A program made the position numbers and the translations under genes. Under the pieces are notes generated by a model, which was not told the origin of the DNA, searched no databases, and was given only the letters and a program-made list of their open reading frames with translations. A stretch of 64,000 nt of DNA from assembly GCA_030065855.1 (NCBI GenBank), contig JASJCT010000008.1, positions 1 through 64,000 of the forward strand, written 5' to 3'. The stretch is from Myxococcota bacterium. Lineage in GTDB: Bacteria; Myxococcota_A; Polyangia; JAAYKL01. This document shows, one piece after another, positions 28,420 through 37,440 of this stretch. The number at the start of each line of letters is the position of its first letter. The stretch's first letter is position 1.

Positions 28420-30135
28420 ATGCAGGTATTTAAAATTATTGCGTTTAGCCTTGTGTTGTGGGTTTCTTTCCAAGCCTCTTTCCTGGCCATTGCAGAGGAG
28501 TGCCCCGTGGGGGATCCAAACGCCCATACCCTTGATCCCGAAGAGGACTGGGACGACGATGCCATTAAAAACGAAGTAGACAAGTGCTGCTACATCACTT
28601 CGGTACCCGGGGATACCACAGATGCCATGTGTGCCGAGTCTGACAATGACGTAAACAATGAAACCCGCGATATGAACGGCAACATGATACCGGCCAAGAG
28701 CGAGGGGCAGTGCTGCATTCGGTTTGATATAGGCTATTGCTGGCGGGCTGCGGCAACAGAGGGGAGCTGTGAATTTGAAGATGATGAAACCGAAGAAGGC
28801 TTTGGTGCCAAGGTGAGCTGTGACAAGCTCCTATACTACGACGGCATGCCCAATTACGGAAATATGGCAGCCCCACTTCGATGCGGTATTGAGGATGAAC
28901 CGGATTGCATTTGCTTCACAGTGGGGGATTACGACGAGGACGGCCATACAACCGAGGATATCGGGCCCTTTGACAACTGCCCAGAAACCGCCACCCCTGA
29001 TAATGATCAGACAAACATAGATGTGGACCTCGATCCGCCTGGAGACATTTGGGGGGATGTGTGCGATGCCTGCGTTGACATCACCGATGAGATGATTCCC
29101 TGTGACAACACCGTTGTGCCAGATCCCTGTCCCCCGTCTGGCCAATGCGTGACCTTTGCTTTTCGGGAAGGCGGTCCCAATAGTGGGTTCTTGAGCGTCG
29201 AAGTCGAGCAATACTGCTCTTATTCTCCCAATGCAGATGGCGATGTAGGGGGAGATGAGTGTGATAATTGTCCTGAAATAGCCAATCCCGATCAGGAAGA
29301 CATGGATGCGGACGGCATCGGGGACGCCTGTGACAACTGCCCTGAAATTTTCAATGAGTTTCAGGAGGATCTTGACGGGGACGAGGTCGGAGATGTGTGC
29401 GATAACTGCCTTGAAATACCCAATCCTGATCAAAAAGACATCGATGCGGATGGCATTGGAGATGCCTGCGACAGCTGCCCAGAGACACCTGACCCCAACA
29501 CTGATCAGGCAGACATGGACAGCGACGGTGCTGGGGATGTGTGCGACAATTGCATCGACATTGAGAATCCCGATCAGTCAGATGTAGATGCGGACGCGCT
29601 CGGCGATGTGTGCGACAATTGCATCAACGATGCCAATGCAGACCAGGCAGATACGGATAGCGATGGGATTGGCGATGCCTGCGACAACTGCATACACGAA
29701 AACAATCCAGGCCAAGCCGATGTAGACGAGGATGGGGTGGGTAACCCGTGCGACAACTGCAAGGATGTGCAGAACCCCGACCAATCCGACATAGACGAAG
29801 ATGGAAAAGGGGATGTGTGCGACAATTGCCCAGCTGCTTGGAATCCAGACCAGAGCGATAGTGATAGCGATGCCATTGGCGATGCCTGTGATAACTGCAA
29901 ACATGCATCAAACCCAGGCCAGGAAGACAAGGATACTGACGGCGTGGGCAATGCCTGCGATAACTGCGACATGCATCCAAACCCGAACCAGGAAGACGAA
30001 AACCAAGACGGTACTGGCGATGCCTGCGAAGCAGAGATAACCTATCACGGCGCCTTTGGATGTGGGTGTGCCATTGCCCAATCAGGTCCCAGGACCCGGT
30101 CTCTTCTGGGCACCCTGTCCCATCTTTTTAGGTAG
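28420..30135 (+). CDS. TSP3-repeat exported protein with MYXO-CTERM-like tail
   Basis: 571 residues. Signal peptide (IIAFSLVLWVSFQASFLAIA), a Cys-rich N-terminal region (about 25-280), then around twelve thrombospondin type 3 repeats of the form DADGIGDACDNCPE, each a calcium-binding Asp/Cys loop, and a short tail, GAFGCGCAIAQSGPRTRSLL. GCGC followed by a Leu stretch and terminal Arg resembles the MYXO-CTERM sorting signal of myxobacteria, but the hydrophobic helix is nearly absent. It lies directly downstream of the OmpA/TSP3 gene, so the two probably work together at the cell surface. Confidence 0.82.
   Translation: MQVFKIIAFSLVLWVSFQASFLAIAEECPVGDPNAHTLDPEEDWDDDAIKNEVDKCCYITSVPGDTTDAMCAESDNDVNNETRDMNGNMIPAKSEGQCCIRFDIGYCWRAAATEGSCEFEDDETEEGFGAKVSCDKLLYYDGMPNYGNMAAPLRCGIEDEPDCICFTVGDYDEDGHTTEDIGPFDNCPETATPDNDQTNIDVDLDPPGDIWGDVCDACVDITDEMIPCDNTVVPDPCPPSGQCVTFAFREGGPNSGFLSVEVEQYCSYSPNADGDVGGDECDNCPEIANPDQEDMDADGIGDACDNCPEIFNEFQEDLDGDEVGDVCDNCLEIPNPDQKDIDADGIGDACDSCPETPDPNTDQADMDSDGAGDVCDNCIDIENPDQSDVDADALGDVCDNCINDANADQADTDSDGIGDACDNCIHENNPGQADVDEDGVGNPCDNCKDVQNPDQSDIDEDGKGDVCDNCPAAWNPDQSDSDSDAIGDACDNCKHASNPGQEDKDTDGVGNACDNCDMHPNPNQEDENQDGTGDACEAEITYHGAFGCGCAIAQSGPRTRSLLGTLSHLFR
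29263..30033 (+). repeat. Tandem TSP3 repeats
   Basis: About twelve copies of a unit of roughly 66 bases encoding D-N-C-x-x-x-x-N-P-x-Q-x-D-x-D-x-D-G-x-G-D-x-C. Copies differ at many bases, so unlike the repeats at 2177 and 56142 they are old and diverged. The reverse strand stays open over long stretches because of the periodic composition; those antisense frames are not genes. Confidence 0.85.
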
Positions 30136-30167
30136 CCTGGCAGCTTAAATTAAGGGTATAAATCGGC

Positions 30168-30911
30168 ATGAGTGTGTTGAACTACGTACGCGTGCTGTAT
30201 CGAGCGCCCATTGCGTTTCTTCTTACCCTGGCCATTCACTACGCCATGATTCGGCTGCCCCAGCTGTTTCACCCGGGCAGGAGATATACCCGGGCGATAG
30301 GCTTATGGGGACGTTGTCTGGCCTTTGTCATGGGTATTCGCTTCCATCAGCGCAACGAGCGCACAGGCCCTATGGGGGATATCATCATCGCCAATCACAT
30401 GGGATTTTTGGATGTGCCGGTCCTCCTGTCTTTTTTCCCATCTGTCTTTATTATCAAAATGGAGATGCGGCGGGTCTTCTATTTTGGTAAGGCCTTGGAA
30501 CAGCAGGGCCATGTTTTTGTGGAGCGCGGTGAATCCAAGTCGAGGAAAGATGCCCGCGAGGGCCTGACCCAGGTGTTGGCAGACGGGGATCGGATCATCG
30601 TGTTTCCAGAGGGCGGTGCGAGCCCTGGTGCTGAGCGAAAGCCGTTTAAGCCGTTTTCCTTTATCGCGGCAAAAAACATGGATAAGACGGTCCAGGCGTG
30701 CGTTATCGACTATTTGCCGGACAGATCCATGTTGGCGTGGGACACTAAGCGCGCCATGTTTCCCCAGTTAGTGGCGCTTTTCGGCCGTAGAAGAACAGAT
30801 ATCAGCGTCGAATTTTTTCCAGCAGAGAAGGTGGTCGATCCAGTTGAGATGGCCCAGCGATATCACGACATGATGCAAGGCCGACTGGAAGCCTACGACC
30901 AGGAGCGATAG
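30168..30911 (+). CDS. 1-acyl-sn-glycerol-3-phosphate acyltransferase family protein
   Basis: 247 residues. The PlsC motifs are clear: NHMGFLDVPVLL (catalytic His-x4-Asp), VFVERGESKSRKDAREGL and VFPEGGASPGAERKPFKPF. An N-terminal hydrophobic segment (APIAFLLTLAIHYAMI) probably associates with the membrane. It would acylate lysophosphatidic acid or another lysolipid. It stands 33 bases after the TSP3 gene but is functionally unrelated. Confidence 0.88.
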   Translation: MSVLNYVRVLYRAPIAFLLTLAIHYAMIRLPQLFHPGRRYTRAIGLWGRCLAFVMGIRFHQRNERTGPMGDIIIANHMGFLDVPVLLSFFPSVFIIKMEMRRVFYFGKALEQQGHVFVERGESKSRKDAREGLTQVLADGDRIIVFPEGGASPGAERKPFKPFSFIAAKNMDKTVQACVIDYLPDRSMLAWDTKRAMFPQLVALFGRRRTDISVEFFPAEKVVDPVEMAQRYHDMMQGRLEAYDQER

Positions 30912-30918
30912 CAGTTCA

Positions 30919-31521
30919 TTAAAAGGTTCCTTTGATGGCCGGCATAACGATTGTTTGGCTGTCATAGCCAGGCACAGACGATACGGTCAGAGTGATGGTT
31001 CGACGATTTTCGCGTTTTCTCCTTGCGCTTTGGACCCCGCCCTCAATGATACCTATGACGAGTCCTGCGCCCGCACCGATGACGGCGCCCAAGGCAGGAC
31101 CAAAGGCCAGGTATTCCCACTCGTTTTTAACGAGAGCGGACGTCAGCCCAGCCACAACCCCCACGCCAATGCCAAGCACGGTCCCATACAACGTGTCGCG
31201 GAGTATGATACCGCCGATGCCTGGATGTTCAGAGGCCAGATCGATAAAGCCGGTCCCAAGGCCCAATCCCACACCGGCGATTGTACCGATGCCCACACTC
31301 AGTGCAAAGGGTTTCCAATTGTCACTGAAGTCCTCATTGCGCACTGCGAGATACCCCACGCCCGTGCCAACCAGTGCGCCTATGCCAAAGCCCTTGAACG
31401 CATAGGTAAAAACAGATGGTTTGTGCTCAGGGTTTTCTCCGTAATACCCCGAGGCAGCGGCTGTGTTTGCGATTGTCAAAAGTAAGATCGACAAATAAAA
31501 AGATAGCCTGAGTCTGGTCAT
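30919..31521 (-). CDS. Glycine-rich membrane protein (glycine-zipper type)
   Basis: 200 residues with a signal peptide (LSILLLTIANTAAA). Three or four Gly/Ala-rich hydrophobic segments (GFGIGALVGTGVGYLAV, IGTIAGVGLGLGTGFI, LYGTVLGIGVGVVAGL, LGAVIGAGAGLVIGIIEGG) are typical of glycine-zipper outer-membrane or envelope proteins. The C-terminus returns to polar beta-like sequence. Function unknown. It converges on the acyltransferase gene with seven bases between stops. Confidence 0.65.
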   Translation of the reverse strand: MTRLRLSFYLSILLLTIANTAAASGYYGENPEHKPSVFTYAFKGFGIGALVGTGVGYLAVRNEDFSDNWKPFALSVGIGTIAGVGLGLGTGFIDLASEHPGIGGIILRDTLYGTVLGIGVGVVAGLTSALVKNEWEYLAFGPALGAVIGAGAGLVIGIIEGGVQSARRKRENRRTITLTVSSVPGYDSQTIVMPAIKGTF

Positions 31522-31804
31522 TGCTCCTCCACGACGCTAGCAAAACGGTCATGAAATAGGGGGTAAAGCAAATATCGTTCCAGATGGGCTTAGGTTGCTT
31601 AACTATGCATAAAGTAAAAATTATCGACAAAATCAGAATGCGTCACTACTTACTTATTGTGACGCTACTACAACACTATAACCAAAGTGATCCTCACGCA
31701 TCGTCATCGATAGTTATTCATAGTGCGTCCACATCCTGATTGTGGTACACGCATCTCATTGAGCGTATGCGCCGACCTCATTCAGAGGGGAGTATGGTAA
31801 AACA
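31522..31804. other. Intergenic region with a perfect inverted repeat
   Basis: AT-rich spacer between the divergent glycine-zipper and lipase-like genes. It contains GCGTCAC (31640-31646) and its exact complement GTGACGC (31659-31665), 12 bases apart, a possible operator or hairpin. A 44-codon open frame (from about 31604) crosses it but has no ribosome site and is not called. Confidence 0.45.
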
Positions 31805-32764
31805 ATGCGATTCGGCCTGATGACAGGGATGTGTGTTGCCTCAACAATTTTCTTCTTGAGTTGTGGCACCCCGATCCGGACGCAGCCCATACGGTTTGTC
31901 GAAAAGGAGCCTATTCGCGTTAGCATAGATGGGTTGGATGGCTGTGGTCTAGGAGGCGATGTCGTTGAGATCGATCCACGGACGCCCTTGGTAGTGCTGG
32001 TCCACGGGTGCAACACGTCTAGCGGGCGATTTCGCACCTTGGCCGGGGTGTTTGAGGCGCGCGGCCAGCAGGCAATTTGTTTCACCTACAACGATCGCGC
32101 CAGGTTGGCAGAAAGTGCAAGAAGGCTGGCCAATGCAATCCATGACCTGCGACACCGTATGAAAAACGATAAACTCATCTTGTTGGGCCATAGCCAAGGA
32201 GGACTTTTGACCCGGCGAGCGTTAGCATCGACTAACCCGGCAAAGAGCGCAGCTTCGACCGGGTTTGACCTACACATCGTGACGATTTCATCTCCGTTCA
32301 ATGGCATTGAAGCCTCTTCTCATTGTTCCCTTATCGGTATGCACATCGCGACCCTCGGCTTTTCCGTATTTTTGTGTCGATCTATTGCCGGTGCCAAGTG
32401 GCGGGAAATCCACGCCAATGCTGCATTTATTCGCAACCCCGGCCGGTTAGGCGCGGAGGTAGATACATATCTGAAGATTGTCACTGATGAGAGAGATACC
32501 TGTCGCGTCTACGAGAACGGGGAATGCGTAGAGGATGACTATGTCTTCAGCCTCGCGGAGCAGTACAATGCCAGGGTGGATGGGGACCCTCGTACCCAAA
32601 ACGTGGAGGTACGAGCCGGTCACGTGGAGATCGTCGGAGCTGTGGGGGAAGTGCCGGTAAAGCTCCTTAAAATTCTAGAGAGACAGGGGGTTCTGAATCC
32701 GGTTGCCCCATCAAAACAGCACTCAGTTGCCCGGAAAGTAAAGCAGCTGTACGGCGCTTTTTGA
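31805..32764 (+). CDS. Lipoprotein alpha/beta-hydrolase (lipase-like)
   Basis: 319 residues. Signal peptide ending FFLSC (lipobox). An alpha/beta hydrolase fold follows: VVLVHGCNTSSGRF (oxyanion region), then LILLGHSQGGLLTRRAL, where the Ser of GHSQGG is the nucleophile. A late His (AGHVEIVGAV) is a candidate for the triad. The family includes lipases, esterases and PGAP1-like hydrolases; the substrate is not predictable. It converges tightly on rsgA with one base between stops. Confidence 0.82.
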   Translation: MRFGLMTGMCVASTIFFLSCGTPIRTQPIRFVEKEPIRVSIDGLDGCGLGGDVVEIDPRTPLVVLVHGCNTSSGRFRTLAGVFEARGQQAICFTYNDRARLAESARRLANAIHDLRHRMKNDKLILLGHSQGGLLTRRALASTNPAKSAASTGFDLHIVTISSPFNGIEASSHCSLIGMHIATLGFSVFLCRSIAGAKWREIHANAAFIRNPGRLGAEVDTYLKIVTDERDTCRVYENGECVEDDYVFSLAEQYNARVDGDPRTQNVEVRAGHVEIVGAVGEVPVKLLKILERQGVLNPVAPSKQHSVARKVKQLYGAF

Positions 32765-32765
32765 T

Positions 32766-33839
32766 CTATTCGCTCGATTTCCAGCGCCGAATTTGATCCC
32801 CCTCGCGGTATAGCTGTCCCCATATTTTCTCGGACTTTCGCCTTAGGTGCTCGTTCTGGCGTAGCGCGTTGGCCTGGGCTTCCCGTTCCAGCTTGAGATA
32901 GTGATCGAGCCGCTCCTCGGGCAACTGGCCTTGGGCCACAGCTGCCTTTACGGCACAACCCGGTTCTGTGCTGTGGCGACAGTCCCTAAACCGGCATTGT
33001 TGGGATAACGCCTCAATATCGGCAAAGACCGCATCAATACCCGTTGTTTCAACAAGTTGCAGTTCGCGCATGCCAGGCGTATCGAGCACCAGGCCACCGT
33101 TGGGAAGGGGGATGAGCTGGCGATGGCTCGTGGTGTGGCATCCGCGACCGTCGCGAGGGCGCACTTCTTTTGTTGCCATTCGCGCTTCGCCCAGCAGTGC
33201 ATTGACAAGGGTCGATTTGCCCGCACCAGATGATCCGACAAAGGCTCCGGTAAGGCCAGGGCGCAACAGGGCCCGAATTTCATCGAGACCCTCATGGCGC
33301 AGCGCACTCGTCAGGTAAACCGGTACCCCAGGACATCGACTGTTGACTTCAATTACTTTCAAGTCTGCATCAGCGCAAATATCGGCCTTGTTCAGAACAA
33401 TAACTGGCTCAGCACCGCTGGCCCAAATCCGGGCCAGATAGCGTTCGATGCGCCGTACGCTGTAATCCGCATCCAACCCACAAACAGCGAATACCAGGTC
33501 CACGTTGGCAGCGATGACTTGGGTTCGGGTTTCTTTACCAGCCGCACCTCGGGTGAAAACCGTTCGGCGGGGAAGCACAGCTTCGATAATGCCGGCATCA
33601 TCGGGCGTTTGTGGCGAACGGAGCGCGACCCAATCGCCCACACCAGGGAGGGCTTGTTTTTCAGATTTCCAAAGGAGCCTGCCTGCAAGCTCCGCAGTGT
33701 CCAATCCAGCGGACGACCACACCTCGTAACCGCCGCGGTGCTCGGCTGTTATCCTGGCAGGCACTACACCATCGAGACCCAAACCTTGCAATTGGTCTTG
33801 AAAAAACGGGTCGAATCCTAGGTCAGGTAGGGCAACCAT
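32766..33839 (-). CDS. rsgA: Ribosome small-subunit biogenesis GTPase RsgA
   Basis: Start set at 33839 (MVALPDLGFD); 357 residues. An N-terminal OB-fold region is followed by the circularly permuted GTPase: G4 VLNKADIC, then G1 GSSGAGKSTLVNALLG and G3 LDTPGMREL. The C-terminal zinc finger is CRFRDCRHSTEPGCAV. RsgA checks late maturation of the 30S subunit. Length and domain order are normal. Confidence 0.94.
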   Translation of the reverse strand: MVALPDLGFDPFFQDQLQGLGLDGVVPARITAEHRGGYEVWSSAGLDTAELAGRLLWKSEKQALPGVGDWVALRSPQTPDDAGIIEAVLPRRTVFTRGAAGKETRTQVIAANVDLVFAVCGLDADYSVRRIERYLARIWASGAEPVIVLNKADICADADLKVIEVNSRCPGVPVYLTSALRHEGLDEIRALLRPGLTGAFVGSSGAGKSTLVNALLGEARMATKEVRPRDGRGCHTTSHRQLIPLPNGGLVLDTPGMRELQLVETTGIDAVFADIEALSQQCRFRDCRHSTEPGCAVKAAVAQGQLPEERLDHYLKLEREAQANALRQNEHLRRKSEKIWGQLYREGDQIRRWKSSE

Positions 33840-33907
33840 AACGCCGATTATAATACACAGAGCCCAGCACAATCACAAAGGGTTTTTTGTCCACCCGCGA
33901 CGTATTT

Positions 33908-35251
33908 TTATCTGACTTGAATCGGATATCTCAAGCGAAATGAGGTGCTGCTGAACCGGGGAAACCTGGATTTTTTGGCCACCATAGCGACACATTTTCC
34001 AAGGCGTGTCCGCGCGTGATTGGCTGATGGTCGCGCTGTCGATACGGTTCCCTGACCAGTGACCACCAATTGCAGCTGAACCGTGCCCGGACCAAACCGG
34101 GCACAGGCCCTATTCGCATCTTGCACTGCGGATGCCATCACGCGCTGTACGTCTGCGCGACTCGGTCTTTCAGGGAGGTCCTCTTGGGGCTGCTTTGGCA
34201 CAGCTTTGGTAGTGCGCTGTGTTTCGGGGTTGAGCAGATCATCCAACTCATCTGATGTTCGATTTTTCTTCTGGCGTTCCGGCACCAGCGCGATTTTGTC
34301 TGTTCGTTTAGCATTTGTATCATGCTGTTGATTGGTTGCAGGTGGGTTTTTTATAACAGACGGCGCTTGCGGGGCAGGTGTGGGCTCAGAGTCCTGTAGT
34401 TGCTGGGGCTCACGGTTGCGGGTTTCACGAATGGCTGGTCTGGTTTCTCGAGCTGGTCTGGTTTCTCTCGTTCGTCTATTTCGCATTCCCCTGGGCACGA
34501 CCTCTTTTTCCGCGTGTTCAGGATGGTTTATTTGCACTGGTACTACTTGTTCCACTGGGGTGGGTGCGTCATTGGGATCAGTACGGTCCGTGGCGAGCAT
34601 GATGCTTGCGGTTTGCATCTTATGTGGCGTGGGGGCCTCGAGTCGGTCTTTCTCCTTTAAGTATGCTGGTTTCTGATCTACCAGATTTAACTCGTAAAGT
34701 AGTGGTTGCGCTGCAAAAGAGATAATGAGTATCTTATCAAACGCTGGTGCCAAGGCATTTATCATGGGTTGCAGTGTAAACGCATAAAGCCCATGCAGCG
34801 TTCTTTCAAAATATGACTGGGACTGATGATTCATCGCAACGGAGACCTGTGGTGATTCGGCCAGCTGTTGATGTCTGTACAACTGGAACAAGCCAACAAA
34901 AGTCGCAACAATGAACACCACGATCATTAGCAACATGAAAATCAGTTTGCGTTTGGTTTTTCGCTTTGTCCGCTCAGTTTGCTGTTCCTGATCGAGGTAG
35001 GAGCATTCATCTTCAGCGACCTGCGCTGCCCATTGCGCCATGGCGTTGTTTGGGACCGGTTGGGTGTGCGCCACATATGGTTTCACGGTGGCCGCATGCT
35101 GTGCGGCTGATTGGTGTGAATACAGATGCTGGGCCCACGCGTAATACTGCTGTGCTCGTGTTGCATATCCACTGGCGTGCAGTTTTTGTGCGTACGCGTA
35201 ATAGTCGTGCCAATTCCCGGTTTGTTCCTGTCCAGCAAGCATTACTACCAT
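33908..35251 (-). CDS. TonB-like / AgmX-type membrane protein
   Basis: 447 residues. A cytoplasmic N-terminal region of about 100 residues rich in Tyr/Ala/His has a TPR-like helix (HASGYATRAQQYYAWAQHLY). One membrane helix follows (LIFMLLMIVVFIVATFVGLF), then a long Pro/Arg/Glu/Gln-rich linker (about 220-360) and a C-terminal domain of about 90 residues (VQLQLVVTGQGTVSTARP ... RLGKCVAMVAKKSRFPRF). The C-terminal domain resembles the TonB/AgmX C-terminal fold of myxobacterial energy-transducing or motility proteins. The partner is unknown; there is no ExbB/ExbD pair in the window. Confidence 0.7.
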   Translation of the reverse strand: MVVMLAGQEQTGNWHDYYAYAQKLHASGYATRAQQYYAWAQHLYSHQSAAQHAATVKPYVAHTQPVPNNAMAQWAAQVAEDECSYLDQEQQTERTKRKTKRKLIFMLLMIVVFIVATFVGLFQLYRHQQLAESPQVSVAMNHQSQSYFERTLHGLYAFTLQPMINALAPAFDKILIISFAAQPLLYELNLVDQKPAYLKEKDRLEAPTPHKMQTASIMLATDRTDPNDAPTPVEQVVPVQINHPEHAEKEVVPRGMRNRRTRETRPARETRPAIRETRNREPQQLQDSEPTPAPQAPSVIKNPPATNQQHDTNAKRTDKIALVPERQKKNRTSDELDDLLNPETQRTTKAVPKQPQEDLPERPSRADVQRVMASAVQDANRACARFGPGTVQLQLVVTGQGTVSTARPSANHARTRLGKCVAMVAKKSRFPRFSSTSFRLRYPIQVR

Positions 35252-35530
35252 CTACTCCTTCTACAAAAATTGGAGCCAAGTTTGCCCAGTGTACCGTTTT
35301 TTTTATTGCACCTGCAACACGTAACGTTCCAACCGTCCTACCCGAACCATCGATGAGACAGTGTCTTTTGTGTTAGTGGCGCTACACACTTTGATTTACG
35401 AAAACACTCAGCAGGGTAAGTGAGGACTCATATTGAGAACTGGCTTTCCACTGGCGTACCCACCACACGTGTTATACAATTTATAAAAGTTAAACAGCGA
35501 TAAACAATAGCCCGATCGCTGGGTTGGTAA

Positions 35531-36595
35531 ATGGAAACACCCCTATCGACCAGAAAACGTGCACTACTGGCCGCCACTGCCTTACTAGTGGTCATTTTTG
35601 GTGGTGCAACAGCCTTTATGGCTGTCGAAGGGTGGACCTTCTGGCGCTCATTCTTCTTTACGCTAATTACTGTCACGACTGTTGGATATCATTCGGAAGG
35701 ACTATCGATCGCCGGGGAACGCATCGCTGCGGTGCTGTTGATTGGGGGTATTGGCACTGCCACGTATGCGTTTGGCGTCATTATACGCTCAGCCGTTGAG
35801 GCACAACTCTCCTGGAGGAAGAGGATGGAAGATCGTATCGATAAGTTACACGACCACTATATCATTTGTGGATTCGGACGTATCGGACGAACCATATGCG
35901 ATCGCTTGACCGAGGCTGGGTTGCCGTTCGTGGTCATTGATGGCGAACACGATGCATATGAAGATGCCAGGTCAAGAGGTTTTCTCACGATGCGCGGCAA
36001 CGCTACAGAAGACGATATGTTAATTGGCGCTGGCATCCAACGAGCCCAAGGTATTGTCTGCGCGGTCAACTCCGATTCGGACAATATCGTTATCACGTTG
36101 GGGGCTCGCGAGATGCGGCCAGATATCCCCATCTTTGCGCGGGTGGATGAGGACGGTGCAACGCGTAAAATCCAACGTGCCGGAGCAACCCATATCGTAT
36201 CGCCATTTCGGACTGGCGCCATTGATATTGCAAATGCCATCGTTCATCCCAACTTGTCTGCATTCCTCCGCGCTGCTGACAGCGGAGATGGCTCATTCGA
36301 ACTGAGCGAGGTAACCATCGCCAACGATTCACAGATGATAGGTCACACTATCGGTGAGGCCCGGACCTCTGGAGAAGAGCGGGTGGTCATCGTCGCTATC
36401 AAGCGGTGTGACGGATCTACTGTAATCGGTCCTGTTGACTCGGAAATACTCGAACCCGAAGATGTGGTCATCATCGCCGGTTCTGCCAAAGATGTCGCAC
36501 GGGTTTGCACGTTACTAAACAGTTCCCTCAAACGCGGATCAAGCAACGGGAACCTGAAGGTAACGACCTGGGGGCCCCGATCTCCACTGGATTAG
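35531..36595 (+). CDS. K+ channel with cytosolic RCK (TrkA-N/TrkA-C) domains
   Basis: 354 residues. Two membrane helices flank a pore loop (FFTLITVTTVGYHSEG), followed by a TrkA-N Rossmann domain (IICGFGRIGRTICDRL, VVIDGEHDAYE) and a TrkA-C domain (about 265-340). This is the MthK-like architecture of ligand-gated potassium channels. The selectivity filter TVGY is kept, but the following Gly-Asp is replaced by His-Ser-Glu. The other channel features are intact. Confidence 0.9.
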   Translation: METPLSTRKRALLAATALLVVIFGGATAFMAVEGWTFWRSFFFTLITVTTVGYHSEGLSIAGERIAAVLLIGGIGTATYAFGVIIRSAVEAQLSWRKRMEDRIDKLHDHYIICGFGRIGRTICDRLTEAGLPFVVIDGEHDAYEDARSRGFLTMRGNATEDDMLIGAGIQRAQGIVCAVNSDSDNIVITLGAREMRPDIPIFARVDEDGATRKIQRAGATHIVSPFRTGAIDIANAIVHPNLSAFLRAADSGDGSFELSEVTIANDSQMIGHTIGEARTSGEERVVIVAIKRCDGSTVIGPVDSEILEPEDVVIIAGSAKDVARVCTLLNSSLKRGSSNGNLKVTTWGPRSPLD

Positions 36596-36728
36596 GCGCT
36601 GTCTCAAGCGGGCAAGAGAAAGCCCCTGAGGCTCGCATTGGGCTCGTTTTTGCTCGTATTGGGGCGGCAGCGCGTGCGCGTGTTTTTCCGTTTTACTCCG
36701 GCATCCTTTGGTGAGAAGATGGACCGTT

Positions 36729-37196
36729 ATGACGCATCTTCCCATAGCCATTGGGATAGTCACACTCTTCGTCCTGACCGATGGGGTAGCCGCTAGTAAG
36801 GGTACTGTTGACCCCGAAGAAGGCATCGTCGGTGTGTGGCTAACCGAGAAAAAGGGCGGCAAGATTCAGATCTTCCCCTGCGGTGACGCCTTCTGTGGCA
36901 AGACGGTATGGATTAGCAAAGATGCCAATCCAGCGGGAATGGATGCCCGAGATCCCAAAAACCCCGACCCCAAAGAGCGCGATCGCAAGCTGGTGGGAGC
37001 CACTATCGTTTGGAACCTCAAGTGGGATGCAGACGATCAGGAGTGGCAGGGGGGATATGTGTACGACCCTAAGCGGGGAGCCGTGTTTCGCTGCAAAGCC
37101 TGGCTCGAAAACAGAGGCCAGACCCTCAAATTGAAGGGCTACCTGGGGATTTCCCTCCTAGGAAGTACCACCGCTTGGAGCCGCACCAAGGGATAG
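36729..37196 (+). CDS. DUF2147 exported protein
   Basis: Start at ATG 36729 (preceded by GAGAAG), seven codons inside the longest frame; 155 residues. Signal peptide IAIGIVTLFVLTDGVAAS. The mature part follows DUF2147: GVWLTEKKGGKIQIFPCGD, AFCGKTVWI, then GATIVWNLKWDADDQEWQGG and GYLGISLLGSTTAWSR. Family members are small beta-barrel-like periplasmic proteins of unknown role. Two Cys near positions 45-50 could form a disulfide. Confidence 0.85.
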   Translation: MTHLPIAIGIVTLFVLTDGVAASKGTVDPEEGIVGVWLTEKKGGKIQIFPCGDAFCGKTVWISKDANPAGMDARDPKNPDPKERDRKLVGATIVWNLKWDADDQEWQGGYVYDPKRGAVFRCKAWLENRGQTLKLKGYLGISLLGSTTAWSRTKG

Positions 37197-37337
37197 TTCG
37201 ATACACAGATAAAAAAGCGAAGCCTATTCCCAAAACGCCCGCGCTTCGGGAAGCACGTCATTGCTGTGCTGTTCTGGAAACCAATGATTGCACTTTTCCT
37301 GGTGCAAAAAAAAGCATGGGAATACGAAAAAAGTCGT

Positions 37338-37367
37338 TTGACAATATTCTATTCAATAGATTATACT
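37338..37367 (+). promoter_or_regulatory. Sigma-70 promoter with a palindrome in its spacer
   Basis: TTGACA (37338-37343) and TATACT (37362-37367) are separated by 18 bases. The spacer carries the perfect palindrome CTATTCAATAG (37349-37359). MerR-family operators classically lie exactly between the -35 and -10 boxes, and the gene 74 bases downstream is a MerR-type regulator, so autoregulation is likely (inference). A second ribosome-proximal feature is GGAGAGG before the ATG at 37441. Confidence 0.6.
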
Positions 37368-37440
37368 TTGTATTATATGATGAGAATAAAATATTATTAA
37401 GAATCATTTAAAAATAATACTTTGGAGAGGGTAACTGAAA

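Noticed and set aside
31604-31738. 44-codon open frame in the spacer before the lipase-like gene
   Set aside because: No ribosome binding site and low-complexity AT-rich coding; the inverted repeat inside it is better seen as a regulatory element.
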